Shown piece by piece: positions 13,877 through 28,800 of a DNA stretch of 64,000 nucleotides (positions are counted from its first letter, which is position 1; each line of letters opens with the position of its first letter). Both the position numbers and the translations under genes were made by a program. The notes under the pieces are model-generated. The model was not told the origin of the DNA, did no database searches, and saw nothing but the letters and a program-made list of their open reading frames with translations. The stretch comes from Seriola aureovittata (taxonomy: Eukaryota > Chordata > Actinopteri > Carangiformes > Carangidae): NCBI RefSeq assembly GCF_021018895.1, contig NC_079377.1, positions 11,290,501 through 11,354,500 on the forward strand, in the 5' to 3' direction.

Positions 13877-16800
13877 ACCAATGATTTGTTGATGAATTCA
13901 GTGGTTTGAGTGTAATAATTCTTCACATTCAAGAATTATTTGAAACTGTCAAATGATAGGTTTGAGAAGAGAGGAGCAGAATAATTGCAAAGCAAAGCTT
14001 TTAGTAAACTACCCTATTCTTGAATTACTGTTTGTTTTGGGATGTTTTTGGGAAAAAACAGCACATTACATGAACAAACAGAATCCAGCTGTAGGGAGCT
14101 CAGGTTTGCTTTTCACTCATGACAGAAGGCTCTTCAGTAATTGACTCTACCTGGATACTTTAACTATTGTCAAAAGCTATGCGCTTTACATGAAAGATAT
14201 TTATAGACTTAATAGAAGAAGCACAGACATCAGTATATATCTGTAATAGAAATGTGTTTTGTATCATTATGTCTTGATTTAATTTGAGTAGGGAAAAGAA
14301 AAATCGATTTGAATTAAATTTTGATAAAAAAAAATAAATAGACAAATAAATGAATTCAAAATAATGACTGATCAAGGACAGATGAAAAACATCCGAGTGG
14401 AGCTAGCCAGAGGAAGATATAGTCATCAGATGTGATGCGGCAAGTGAATAAGATGTTGCCTGACGTCAGGCTAGCAAAATCATTTCACCTCCACCCTGTC
14501 GCAAGTTGCCTCGTATATCCTCTGCCATCATTTATCTGGCCGTGTTGATCTTAAGTCACTGCTTGTCTAAGCCGTCACGGATTTGCTCCGTGCATTACTT
14601 TGGAAAATAATGACCGCTGTGTCAACGTGATGGTGTCTTCACTCCTAAGCAGCTTTCACCACACTCAAGATCGGATGCGAACACGACTGTGAATAATAAA
14701 ACATTGTCATATTTTAATTTGGATAGTGCAATTAATTTGGTATCCGCCCTGTTCTTTATTCTGAATCATATTTACAATATTTCATTGCTGCAGCATGTGT
14801 AAGCCAGAAAGACTGTGAGCCTTGTCATGAAGAGAGATGAATGTTCAGAAAGCATACATAGAGGGCACAGTGCCTTTTATCTAGTAATGCTTCCTGGCTT
14901 ATAGTGCACCATCTTTTTTTTTTCTTTTTTTTTTCACATCAGAGGATAGGAACTGAAAAGAAAACTCCAGAGATCAAACAGACAAAGTTAATCAGAAGAG
15001 AACCAAAAGACATGCATTGAGATGCAGAGAATATCTTCGCCAGACCTGCTCCTTATTCTCCGCTCCCCTTTTTACACCTCTCCCAAAAGCAAACACGTGA
15101 GTCTCCCCCTGGACTTCCGATTGTCAGCTCGAGAAAAGAAATACAAGGAGGTGGGGTGGGAGAGAGGGAGAGATAAAGAGAGAGAGAGACAGAGAGAGAG
15201 CATTGAGAGAGAACAGGTGACAGGCGCTGACAAAAGGACGAACGCTCTGTTAGGCTTGGTGCAGAGTAACAGGGCCATGGGGACAGCGGGGGGGAGGAGG
15301 GGGGGAGGGGGGACAATATCACTACAGAAGAAAGATCGGAAAATAAAAGATGGAGCAACATTGACGTCTATAGTAAATAATATTTGTCAACAAATGAGTT
15401 ATGGCGCTAAGTGGAAACAACTGGCTGAAAAAGGAGACAAAGGCGCATTGTTGCAGGGGGAAGTTGTGTCTGTGTGGTTTTCGTTGCTGCTGCTGGATTC
15501 ATTAACTGCAGACAGTCTCCACTGAATCTGTGGTTTGGTAATAATGTAGATGATTATGTGCCAAGCATAATTATGGTTTTACTTGTCATTTATCCACACA
15601 AACATGCCTTTCTGTTTTTTTTTTTGGTTTGTTTTTTTTTGGTTTTGTTTTGTTTTTTTGGTGGTGAAAGGACTGTCTCTATTATTTCAAGGTATTTGAA
15701 AAGGTTCAATAAAATATCAGACATTTTTAGTTTAAATAAAAAATTGGGTACAATGATTGACAGGTATAATATACGTACAGTGTATTTACTGTATTTTTGG
15801 CCACAGCGGCTTCGCATCCTGAGGCTCACACATTTCAGTCTTTCCCACTGTTCAAGGTGACTTTTCCTACTGCAGCTCCTTTTACTACCAGCATCACAAA
15901 ACAAGTTGGAGAGCGTCACTGCATAATCCTTCTTTTCTGAGAGTAAGCATCAAGTGAAAGTATTAAACATTGCATCTTTGCATGTTTGTTACCTCAAGTA
16001 ACATTTCAAGTGTTTTTCCTCCCAAGATAAGAAATGTATGCACGGCTAAAAACAGTCCCTGACGGTCATAATATTGTTGCAGTACACAGTGTTTGATGCA
16101 TGTTTACATTACATTTTCAAGCTGTGCTGAAAAAAGCTCACATCTGTCACAGCAGCAAAGGGTTATTAAAAATCTTTCTTAAAAACATCTCAAACAGAAA
16201 ATGATGGTGTCAGAAGTCATTGTTAGAGACATAGGAAACTGGATATAAAGCCTTGTTTCTTTGAATTAGCAGGGAACCACTATTTCCTCATTTCAAGCCA
16301 AGAACTAAAGACTTCTAACTTAAGAAGAGAATGAGAAATTTTCAGTAGCCCATCACAAGTCACAGTATATCCTGCCAAACATATGGTTTTAAAAAAGACA
16401 AATTACTACTTGTGACAGACAAAAGATGAGTAAAACAGAACATTGCAACAGGAGACACAGCACAGTAAAAACCAAAAAAAACAACCAAAGTGACATTACA
16501 AATCAAAATAGTGAACATGATAACACCAGCATAAAAACACAATAGGTAGGTCTTCAGCTGGGACTTAAAACACCCCAGAGAGTTTGCTGACCTGACTCCC
16601 AAGGGGAGACCCACGACAGCAAACGCACAGTCCCCTCGTGTTTTCAGTCTTGAGCGAGGAACAAGCTGAGGCCCAGAGGAGCCTAGCAGAGGTATGAGGC
16701 ATTATATATCACTCATATACTGTGGAGCAAGATTATTCAAGGCCTTATAGATGAGGAGGGGGATCTCGAATTGAATCCTAAATTTAATCGGAAGCCAGTG

Positions 16801-19800
16801 TAGGGACATCAGAAGCGGGGTGATGAGAGAGCGATATGAGGTCGTAGTGAGTCATCATTGCCGCAGAGTTTTTGGACTAACTGTAACCAGGGGTGACAGC
16901 GTCGCGGCTTAGGCAGGAATAATAAGGTGAATATTGAAATATCAGAAACTTCATTGTGTACCTGACACATGTAGGACGACATGGTATAGGAAAATAAAAT
17001 GCACGCTCTCCAGCTGCTTTCCTGAGCTCTGCCTCTCTGCCGATGCAGGACATTAAATCTGGCAAGCAAACTGGATTTACACACTCGGTCTACTTTTGTG
17101 ACGCCTGTAATGTTCACTTTTGTTTTTGTGTTTTGTTTTTATTACAGTATCATAGAGGTGTTAAATTATGAGTTCATTGTCTTGCAATGCATTATATTCA
17201 AAGGAGCTTTTAATATTCTATGTAATATATATAATACAGAATGCAGTCCAACACAACACCACCTTTAAATATGACCTTGGTAATAAGCATGCAATTGAAT
17301 TTACACTTTCCAGCAATGTCAATGTTGTATCAGATGAAGTGTAGTATTGCAAATTCATTCCAGGGGAAGTTAAATCTGCTTTACAAAAGAGCAAAGAACT
17401 TTCAAAGTCTACATACAGTATATGCAGATGCTGTATGCTAACAAATCAAATTAAACAGTCATGAAAACAATTCAAATCGACGCATGGGAGATGTTCACTT
17501 CCTTGTGGTTGATTTTTTAAATCACTCGAGCATGTTTTAATGCACTGTCAGAGAACTCCAGCAGATGGAAGCATAAAATCTAAAAGCAGCTTCGTCAGCT
17601 TCTGTCCCAGATAACCTCGAAGTCCTGATGGCCTTGTGATGACATGCATGTCAGCGATGTACTGTGGAGCAAGGCCGCGCAGGGTTTTGCAGACATACGG
17701 TCACATTTTTATAATCAGCTCTAAAATCACCAGGAAGCCAATGCAGAGATCTTAGAGCTGGTGATCAGATGTCCTCTTCCTTGTTTAAACAGCCCATCAG
17801 TTTTGAATAAGCCAGAGTCAACCCACTGTCATGTTAGGTAGAGCAAAGGAAATAGTTTATCAAGTGTTTTTTTTTTTTTGCACTTGCATTTACCTGTGAC
17901 AAGACGCCTCTTCCATTGGATATATTCTCATAATAAAGCTGTTTTGGTAATGTTGCAGGATTTGTGTCCTGCTGCTGAGGCTTTGCACTATTAACACCAA
18001 TTTGTGAAGCTGTTCAGTTGCAGGAACATGTTGGAAATCCATTTTTATGTCTCCAAGGGACGGGAAAGTGTACAAATAAGTACTGAGAGGAAAACTATCA
18101 TAACAAACGTTGTGTCTCTGGACGGTGTGGCCCGCTGGCTGGTGACCAAGAATTGATCCCTGGAGAACTTCACATACAAAGTCAACCTTTATAGACATAT
18201 AAAAGGGAAACTTTGTCACTTTACCTTTGCTGCAGGAAAATAACATTCAAAATACATCTATATATTTTCATCCAATTTTACTTCCACCAAATAACGCTGT
18301 GGCCCTACTGCTGCTATTTGTCAGGGGGGGTAAGAGTTTTACCCTTCTGCAGAAAAAGGATGATGAAACGGTGGATTATCTGAGCAAGATACTCCTCCTG
18401 TGGTCAATTCGGCAACAGTGGTTGGTAACATGGCACTGTTAAGTGCACCCCTGTCGAGTCTTATGATAGGGAAGCCCTCCAAGTCAGCTTAGAAAATGCA
18501 TTATCAGAGTGCAGCATATTAAGCTAAGCGTAGCCTCCCTCCGACAAAGAGATGGGGATTTTCTGGATGCCCCTCTTACCCCCAGAGGAATTGTTCAGAG
18601 CTTTCATATCAGTTGCCATGCAGCCTTGAAACAACAAGCTCAGCTTTTGCACCGTTTTCCTCTGGTGTCACCCATGCCTGTACTTCACGAGAGATGGCAC
18701 GCAAAGCCAAGCCTTTCGAATGTTCGACGCGAAACCGTCCTTGCAGCCCCCACACACCTCTGTCCGGGTCCGAGCCCAGTGAGCTACACCGGCCCAGTTT
18801 CTGACAGCCCCGGCTGAATTATCATTGCGACGGTGAAATCCAGGGGGTCAACCCTGTTTGTGTTGCTCCTTGTCAGTAGCTCCCTGTGGATTTGTGGTCC
18901 CTTCTCTCTCTCCCTCCCCCCTCTCCCTTTCCCTCTAATTCGGTTGAAATGTGCCTTGTTGGAAACGCTGAAACATTTTAGGTCTCTCCAGCGGGCCACC
19001 ATTCCTGTGCTGTCCTCTCCCCTGCAACCATGTCTTCCCTGACAGTGGCACAAGAGTGGCAGGCTCTCTCTCTCTCTATCTCTGTCTCCCTCAAAGAGCT
19101 GCATTCTTGTGCTGTCTGCCCTCTGCTCGTGTTTTCTTAGACAGCAGTGTGGGACTGGTGCGTGCACTCTCACTGCACCTCCCTCATGAAGGCCCTAGTA
19201 GCTTCTGTGGGAGGATTAATTCTGCCGCTGTCTCTCGCTCCCCCACTGCAAAGTCTCAGTTGCAAGAGACTCTGTGCTAGCCTGGCATAGACTCCCATTG
19301 TGATATAATGTACTGGAGTCTGGGAAGTGGCCCGTGTAATAATGGCGTCCTGTTTCAGAACAGAAACAGTTTCTGGTCTTAATCATGAGGCTGAGGTCAT
19401 ACTCCATGTGGTGAAGGTGGGAATAAAGCCAAGGCTTTGCCACCATTTATCTTGTCTTGTGACTGTCCTGCTAACGTTTTCACACACACAAAAAAATAAA
19501 AGATAAAAAATCACGTACCTCCTTGGATGCACAGCAGTGGCTGAGCGTCATGGTTTCACGATTGGACCTGCAACATCACAAAGAGCCCCTGGAGACCTAG
19601 AGTGACCCATGCTGGTAGACATATAAGCTGATGAAAACCTCTCCTTTTACTAAGCTACAGGATCTGACTGTTTCCTACAAGGTCGCAGGTTGAAGTATCC
19701 AGTGGAAAGTTGCTCTGACCCTCAGTGAGAACTGACAGAGATTCTCTAGACTGTTTCAAAGGTGCTCTTCCAGACCTTTGGATATTGTCTTTATCTGCTC

Positions 19801-22800
19801 TCCTGTTACTTTTTCACTTGGCTAAGACTGATTGACTTGTTTGCCATTTGGTCCATCCAAGCTGAAAGCTTTAAGAGGGAAGCAGAGTACTGTTGCATGC
19901 AGACAGAACCGGTCCTTTAAGCCGTAGACAATTTAGAGTGTATGACATCTGGGGCATTTCAGTGTTATGAATTATTCTGAGAGGGAGGAAACATTTCACT
20001 GCTTGTGTCCTTTGTGTTTATTGGCATGTTATGTGGAGCACACAGCAATGTGAACTAGGCGCTTGCTAAACCCGTGTCTAAACAGAGGCATACCCATGGC
20101 ATTTGTTGGCAGACAGGAACCCTCCCATGGATTGTCATGTGGTTATTGATCACAGCTAGAATGGCCTTGTGGTCAACACACTGACATTTATCAGGTTCTA
20201 CTGGCTGGGTATTTCTAGCTTCCTCTGAGTCCTCTGAGTATCCTGAGAGTTAAGCCGGGCGTAATGTTATAAATATTGTAGCTGACATAATGTATTGAAT
20301 GTGGTAATACAGAGAAAGAGACTGTTTACTAACTACACTTTCCTACAAATACAGCTCAGGAGCAGAACTTTGGGGATCGGTTCCTTCACGTGTTCCTTCA
20401 AGATGGAGCTCCTGTTGCTAAACTTGGGTGTGGTGGCGGCCATGTTTTGAATGCAGCAGCAGAGCAGAACATCAACAACAACAGATGGATGCCAATCACA
20501 ATCCGGTAAGATCTCCTTATTTCCTCTGAATTCCCTAATATTCTAATGCCAAATTCATTAACTCCGGCTTACAAATAACAGCTTTTCTAATGGGTATTGT
20601 GATTTTTTTTTTTAAAAACAAAAAAAAACCAGAGGTAATAGCTTTGGTTTCATGAATGTAGGACATGCAGAAGCACCAAGCTCCAACACAGCATTTGGCA
20701 CCATAATTAAGCCACCAAAGGGAGATGCTATCAACACTAAAATGGCCAGGTGATCTCTCCACCATGACAATCCACTATCACAAAAGCCCATAAAACTAAT
20801 TATTGTAAAAATGAAAGTGATGATGTTCAAAGAAAGAACACAAATACATCTGCATCACCAGCTGAATATCAACACAGTAGCAGCAGTAAAATGACAAAAT
20901 TTCACTTTTCTTCACTTTGTTTTCCAAAATAAAGCGAAACAAAAGGGGATTTAATATAAAAACATAGTCATTAATGAAACAGAAATGTGAAAATTGACTT
21001 ATTTAAATGCTCCAAGCCCCATGCAGTGAGCAGCGCTCCTTTCTTTTATTATGTTCAATGGGATTTTTACACAAGGTCGCATGTCAGGGTCTCTTTGATA
21101 AACCCTGTGACAGCTCCCTGTCCAGTAGCTGTCCACATCAGCGCTGATCAGAGAATTGATTCCACAGTAATACAGAATTGCAATGAAAGCTCACTCCATC
21201 AGACAAATCCCAACTTTAATGCCCTGGATGGATCTCTGCGCACCTCAACAACTGTGCAGTGCCTGACATGTGTCAAAATGTCAAAGTCACATAAACAAAG
21301 AAAACTGTCCAGCGCAGCGGCAGCCTTGGTTTTTGGCGTGACGAGGAAGCTGTCTCCTTCAGAAAACAGACACTACGATCACATATTCAATTTGTCTGAT
21401 GAAATGTTCATCATGCTGCAATAAATCGATAAACTTACCTTCTGTTTTCCCCATTACATGGATATAATCTAAATAACAACTATAGCGTGTACTGCACAGC
21501 TTGCTGTAGCTTACACACTGTCAGAATGTGACCATGCAAAAAACATACAGAAATATCTGTTAGCATCAATGGCATCTTTTAGATCACATTAGTTCACATA
21601 GAGATTTAACATCATTAACCTTTGATGTTCAGTCTGCCGATAAAATTGGCCATTTCAGCAAATGGCTGTAGAGCGTTTTCCTGTAAGTGGCTGAGGCTGT
21701 CTAATCTCGACTTAACACAGCAGGCAGCAGAACTTCCACCTCCACAATGGCCCTGTAGTTTTCCTTACCTACTCAGAAATTGTTCTGATCTAGTAAAAGT
21801 TGCACTGCACATAGTGAGATAAGTGTTTACTTCAAATAAAAGTTCTTGAATACATGCCTCTGTAGAGCAAACTTTGCTCAACGACCCCAATCATTGTAAC
21901 CATGACACTGCATGCCCGGGTTATTAAAGTTGAATTTTAAGAGTCAAATGCAAACTTGCACAATTCATTTAAACATGTACATAACTTTAAATTACATTTA
22001 GTAGTACAACTATATTCATTTACCATTTTAAATCCTAGTTACCATTAAAAAGCTTTGATTTAACCCTGTTAAAACATTACAAAATGTATAATAATTGGAT
22101 GCATTGCACTGAATGTACAGTACGCCATGATACAAAATCCAGCATTACATAATACAACACAGTAAGTAAAAGCATTTCTCTTGAGCCTGCAGAGCAGTGA
22201 CAAAGCTGCGATCAGTTGGTGCTAGCTTAGTTAGATAACAATGTAATAATCAAAAGCAATTACTTCTGCCAACTTTCCATGCTTGTCATTAGATTTAGCA
22301 ATTTAATTCGTAAGGCTCCTCCCTGGATCAAATTGTTCCTTAAAAGCCACAATTAAACAAACGCAGCTCCTCTTTTGAATTATCAGGGGAAAAAAGTCGA
22401 CTCCTAAGTATTTAGAAAACGAATCGGTACCAAATGTTGAACCTGATCCACACACATTTGCATTTGCACTAGTTGCTTGTCTCATCCAAATAGGTCTGAT
22501 CACAATGCTTCCCCATGCGCAGCTGATCTTTAGTCTCTGAAGTGCACACACAAGGCTTACAACTCAGGCACAGTGGGGCAGAGTGAGCCAGTGGGAGAAA
22601 TGAGAGAGGCGCTGCTGCTGAGCTCTGCTTCTATTTATTCTTGATCGCTTCAGCAATTTCATTCATATGCAAATGAGCGCATGACATCATCTAGTCATGT
22701 TTGAGCAGTGAATACCTACTTTCCTTGGATGATAGTTGGCAGCGGTGAATACAGCTGCGGCAACTTGCTGCCGTCAGCATCTATGCATTCGCAGGGCAGT

Positions 22801-25800
22801 GGTTGTATTTGGCCGTAAATAATCCCAGCTCCATTGACCAAATAGGGAAAATCCAAATTGCTTGAAGTCACTGTAACACACACTCCTCTCCCTCTTTTTT
22901 TTTTCTCATCTTTTTTTCTCTTCCAGCACTCTATCTCATTTTCAACCCACCAATCTTACAGTCATTGTCATTAACAGTCAAGCACTGTTGTATACACACA
23001 CACACACACACACACACGCACGTCAGGGAAAGAAAACATTTACCTTTTGCTTTCACACTAATACAATCACCGCTTTGACTTGCTCATGTAATACACCTAG
23101 CCGGCTGCTATTTTTCCACTGATGCAGCATTGTCGACGCAAAGAGATGTTATGCAGCCTCTTTTCAACTCACACTGCCGTACCGTGAGAAAATATGGCTC
23201 TTCACTTTCTTGATGCTTATCCATGCTGGGGCTTTTATGCGCTGTAGTTTTGATAATGACATAATTGCTGCGCCGAGTAGTGATGAGGATGAGAACCAAA
23301 CAACACATTAAACAATGTGGATGGTTTATTTCATTGACATTAAAAGCCCTCCAGTGGGTGGTCACACAGCTGTTGCTGCTCCTCAAATGTTTTCGCTCCA
23401 CATTGTTTTCCCCACAGTCTGTACAAAATTTCCGTAATAGATCTCAATAAATTAACATTAAAGCCAGTCAACGAGTTTTTAGTTTCCTTGACCCGCCCAT
23501 ATTTGCAATTCTCTCGACGCCACAGAGGACCGCTGCTCAACAGTCCAACACCATTTCATCTTGCTAATCTTCCCCAACAAAGGAATGAGAAAAACATTGT
23601 GAATATTCAGTCAACAATTTAGCAGCCTGTTGTGACAGTAAACATAATTGAATGAATCACGTTCGCCTTTTGTAGAGCGGCTTTTGTAGAGCAACAACTG
23701 CACTACAACCATCAGAGCAATCCAGACAGGCTTGCCATGCACAGGAAACATACTGTGTAGACCTCTCTTTAAAGACGAGCATAGAGCTGCTTGCATTTGA
23801 TTTACTTTCACTTTATAAACCGCAGTCTGTGTAGAAACAGCATGTGTGGTTTGAGGAATAATACAGCTTGTTTATATTCAGGCAGACTGTGTAATGGTGT
23901 TATGGTACATGAGTGTTTTCTATTGAAAGAATGCATAATAGACAAAATTGACAGTAGATAGGAGGCACACATATTGTAACATTACCATAACACAGAAACT
24001 TTAAAGTGTGTTTTCTGCTTCTGCAAATATTTAATTTAATTTTTTTTTTTTTTTTTTTACAATTGATTCTACAAAGCATTTGTAGCACTCCAGTATAAAG
24101 TACACTGTAAAGTTGGCAAGACAAAAGGCCAGTAGTGGAAAGCCTTGCACTGCCGTATAATTTCACAAAGGGGAGTGTGCAGGGGAAAAGCTGTGTCATT
24201 TTTCATTTGAATAGGACATGTTTGTTGTTGGCTTGGGTTTTGATGTTGGGAAGTTTCCCTTTGGGGATGTTCGGGGCAATACTGCGACGATTAAAGTTTG
24301 AGACCGTCAGACTCCAAATGCTCCCCAGGTCATTTCTGAGGCTGTGTACATTATTGGCTGAATCCCGTTGTGCTTAGCATTCAGTGTTGGAGTAATTTTC
24401 ATTCACACACAGTCAAAGATCAACAAGTATGACACGTAGCATTCTGCAGCATCACATTTCTTCCCTTGTCACAAGTGAACTCAGAGTCCCTGGCAGATAC
24501 GATTATTCAAATTTATGCCACTTTTGTGGCTGCACCCCCCCCCCCCCCCAGTCAAATGAATGGGAGTAGTGTCGCAAACCTCAAATATGGTTCTGACTTA
24601 CTGGGAATATTCTTTTTCATGACAGAAGATTTTGTGTCTAGCTAGAGTTTTGATGTTAGTGTTGATGTTTTTATGGACTGTCACATTATTATCTGTTTGA
24701 AATGCACTAAATATTCCGTTTCACCGGGAGCCATGCATGAATATTTGGCCATCACAGCTGCAATTTTCTCACAATTTTCCCCAACTTCTTTGTTGGATGC
24801 CGTGAAAATGTCAATGTAACGCTCGATCAAAGAAAGTAAAACACCCAGAATAGCTCGCTTGCATGCTTGTTTGGTGATGGGATAGCGTATTGTTGGATGT
24901 CTCTTTGTAATTCTGACTTGATTTTCTTCTAGCTTGACTTATGTCTGATAACGTGATTCAAAAATACTCTCGCTCAAACACACGTTCACCACCACTGTTT
25001 ACTGTTTGTAAAGGTACTTTGGGCAATTTGTGGTTCATTGTCTTGCTTAAGGACACATGAACATGTAGACAGGGTGAATCAGGGAACAGTCAACCAAATC
25101 TATGACTAATGGATGACTGATGAAACTTTATTCCATATTCCACCTTTTATTCCATATAGAGCAAGTTCCAAAAACACTGGGTCCTGCAATCCCTATAATG
25201 CATCTCCAATAATGACTTTCGTTCGACCCTTGCTATCTGGTAAACGCCCATGTCTTTCAGCTACCACCAAGTTCATAACACTGGCTTTCTGTTGAAAATT
25301 TAAAGTGTGTTGCCCTTCTGAACTCTGTTATTTACTCAGAAGTCTTCATGTGTTTTTGTATGTGACCTTATTATGTTATTACAGTGAGCTTAAATAGAAA
25401 TTCAGTATTCCAAAAGTATTTCCAGTAAAACCAACACAGATATTCTTTCAGTCCTGCCAATGCCTCGCCGGCTGAATCTGTCTTCTTATACATTTGTAGC
25501 CTGTGATTTCACATAGGCTACGAATTTTTGAGTCACCCAGCCTCCCCTCCCTCAAATCTCACCCAAATCTCCTGAAGCAATGTGTTCCTGCTTTAAAAGC
25601 TGCTCACAGCACAGGACAACACATCTGAAAAACTGAAACCACTAGTAGTGGGAGCAATGCATTAATAAGTAATATGTTGCTGTCGCTGTTGTTTTTCACA
25701 CTAATATGATAAAAGTAGAGTTAAGTGATCAGTTATTGAGCTGGTGAACATGCTCGTACGTTTTTTCATGGAATTCGAACAGTTATTTCACGATCCTTAT

Positions 25801-28800
25801 AAAACCTATATTTGAGTCTATTCTCTGACCGTTGAATATTGTTTTGATGTAAAAATACACATGCGGGTGTGAAATGTTGCCTAGCAACAGCTGCTGTAAG
25901 AGGAAGAAAACAGACGAGTGCTGTGAGAAGAAAAGAACTTCAAAATAATACCACAATTCAGATTGTCTGAGGAGTTCTTTGAATTAACGTCACAAAAACA
26001 TCAGAGGCTCAACGTTCTGAATTCAACTTCTGTCCAGGTTCCGCCCGTTCACCTCTATCATCTCGCTCCTCAACGCGCTTGCTAATAAAGAACTAAGACA
26101 GTTGTTTATGCCCGTATATCTGCTGTGCATTATGGTACACACACGTATTAAAAAGATACAGGTAACTTAAAAGTAAAATAATCGAGGCTGTAATTAATGT
26201 TTATCTAAGCAATGGGCAAAGTAATCCCTGTGCAATTTGGAAAAGTAATTAGTAAACGGTGATTGATTACTTTTTCTGAAACTACGCTAACAGTGGACAG
26301 AACCCATCCTGAGCACTTTCCCACTGGGTTTTAATTGCTGGAGGATTAATGGGGAAACAACATTTATTTTGGGGAGGTGCCATGCCACATGTGCAGCAGG
26401 GTGAAGAGTGAGCTCTTAATATTGAGCCTTTTGTTTTTAAATCCACATCCTCTTGTCACAATGCCAAATCCGCAGCCACATGTGTTTATCAATCACACTG
26501 TATTCAGCGATCTATTGACGAGCAATGCCATAAAAGATTCATTGAAGAAGCAACCAGCAGCCCTGCCTGCTCACTTTGAATTTCTTGCATGAAGCCCCAC
26601 AATGCCAAGAGGCTTGCTGTGTGCTGTCTAATTGTATTGGTGGAGATATAATGATAGAACACAGGCTCCCCAAATTAATTGAGGCTTGCCAGTCACAGCA
26701 CAAATTATGCAGCAAATGCTGCAGTGCTTCGTGTGAGAAAGTCACTGCACCAGAGCCAGAGCAGGCATTACTGTCAATGTAGGTGTAGATTATGGTGTGA
26801 TACAGGGCTTGTTGCACTTAAGGAAAAACCAACAAACAGATCCGTCCTGACATCTTGTGCAGTAGTTGTGCTGTAGTAAGATGTGACATTTCAGAATACT
26901 ACATCATTCTTAAGCATATGGGGGTTTGTTTTCTCTCTCTGCGCTCATATCTGATGATTAGCCTGCTGTGCTAAAAAGCATATTTAAGTAACAGGTGGCA
27001 CTCACCTTCCTTTACATGTAATATATGTGACCCATTTACATTCTATTTGCTCAAAGGTATGAAACTCAACTGAGCATATTCTCTATATGCATTACTAATA
27101 GACTCTTGAGTCTGAATCACTAAATGAGTCACAAATCATAAACTCACCACTACCATGTTCCACATTATCATTTGCTTTTTGTACAAATCTGAATTATGAT
27201 TAGAATAATAAGCCATAAAAAAAAGTGACATCTTGCCTATCAGCCACTGAGAACTGTTGCAAGGGCACCAGCGCAGTGCGTGATGTTTTACTGCCATCTG
27301 TTGCCAATACTTTCAGATGTTTTATGCAATAGAAATATTTTAATGATGATCCTCCCTCATTATTAATTTCCTGCAGGGAACTGTGAAGGAGGCACGTTCA
27401 AATAGGATTGTAAAGACAAACACCCACCATCAGGTTTAACAAATACCTTTGTGTAAAGGTGCTGTGCTGAAAATATTTGCCAAGGTCCCTTAACATTGCA
27501 GGTAATATTTCAGTGGCGATCCTCGGGAAAGTTGCACTAATGCAGTTGCAGTGAATTAGTCACACACCAGACACAGTCTAAATGAGGATGTTAGAGATGA
27601 CAAATCACTTATGATTAGAGCATTAGCCAGATGAAGAAATGCATAAATGATGAGTGAGTAAGTAAAAATGATCACAGCCATATTGTGGTTTTTTGTGTGT
27701 TTGGAGAAAATGAAATATTCATATGTTTTTGTTTGTTTACCTCAAAGTGGGAATTCGCTATTGTTAGTCCTGTGAGACCCGGCAGTGAGTGGAGCACAGG
27801 GAGCCCAGGAAGAAATTGCATTGTGCTTTATCTCTGCGTTAGACAAACCCCAGCTTCTTTTTCCTTCTGATTCACTTATATGTTTGTTTGTGTAATAGAA
27901 TCCATTGTGGTTCTGTGTTTATATGTCTGTATGTGTGGTAGTGATGATGGTGATATGGGGCTGTGGGGCATATTCCCAGCCATCTAACTCCTAGACCAAG
28001 TAAAGTAGACATACAGTAGTCATCTTTATAAATAGTCATCTTTGCCTTAGAGCTAGACCAATGTAAATTAGCCTGGTGGAGCATTCAATGTGCTCACGAG
28101 AGTTCATCAAGTAACATCATCCTGTTTGCCTAGTGAGCATGCTCTCTATGTCTCGCAGGGCCAGTCTTTGCAGCATTAGCAGGCCAAATAAAAAGCTACT
28201 CTGCTAAGCGCCAAACTATGCCTCAAATGCCTTCGGCAACAGAGTTGTGCTGCGATATTTGTGATGTTTTGTGCCTCGCTAATGTTCGTTTTTGTTACAC
28301 AAAGACATAGATCTTCACATTTAATCATTTTAGTCTTTTCATTAGGATCCTGTTTATATTCTTGTGTTCTTGTAAATAAACAGTGGGGCGATGTAGTTTT
28401 CTGAAATCACTCACTGATCACGTACTGTTATGCTAATGTCGGGAGAATGACCTCTGAAACACGGCGGGCACCCCAAGGATGGAGATGGATGTCTTCTCTG
28501 GACATTAGGCTGCATTTGTCGTTCGCAGCCTTAAATGTGCCTTAATTCATCAGCGCGTGTGTGTGCGTGTATACAAAAAGGCTAGCGTGATTTCCATACC
28601 TGTAATTAGTCTTACCTGAAGTTTTATGCATGTGATTGCCTCAGGGAGACGTCCTGGAAGGCTGTTTCAAATTAGCAGGAGGCCAATTGGCCTGATTGTT
28701 TCCATCTGGCCATTAAAACAGACATTGGAGGGGTTTTATTCCTCAACAACAGAGGCACGACCACAAAGAACAGACTGATGATTTTTTTTTTTATTATTTT

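Larger units (their letters stand above)
9854..20354. other. EYS intron (10.5 kb)
   Basis: It contains a palindromic element (10480-10815), a decayed Tc1-like transposon (12580-13695), a long GT microsatellite (13797-13872), purine-rich and G-rich tracts (15137-15312), and two related dispersed repeat copies (16548-16890 and 17565-17790). CT-rich stretches lie around 18900-19090. Flanking phases match, so no missing exon is implied. Confidence 0.7.

Noticed and set aside
15022..15525. 167-residue open frame on the + strand
   Set aside because: Driven by the GA-rich low-complexity tract; no domain.
18500..19300. Several overlapping open frames on both strands suggesting a gene
   Set aside because: Frames overlap each other on both strands in CT-rich sequence, with no domain, splice structure or codon bias.
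20987..21424. 145-residue open frame on the + strand
   Set aside because: No domain or splice context, and composition like surrounding intron.
26130..26290. Possible fish dispersed repeat with AAGTAATTAGTAA-like blocks
   Set aside because: Too diverged to assign with confidence; not listed as a feature.
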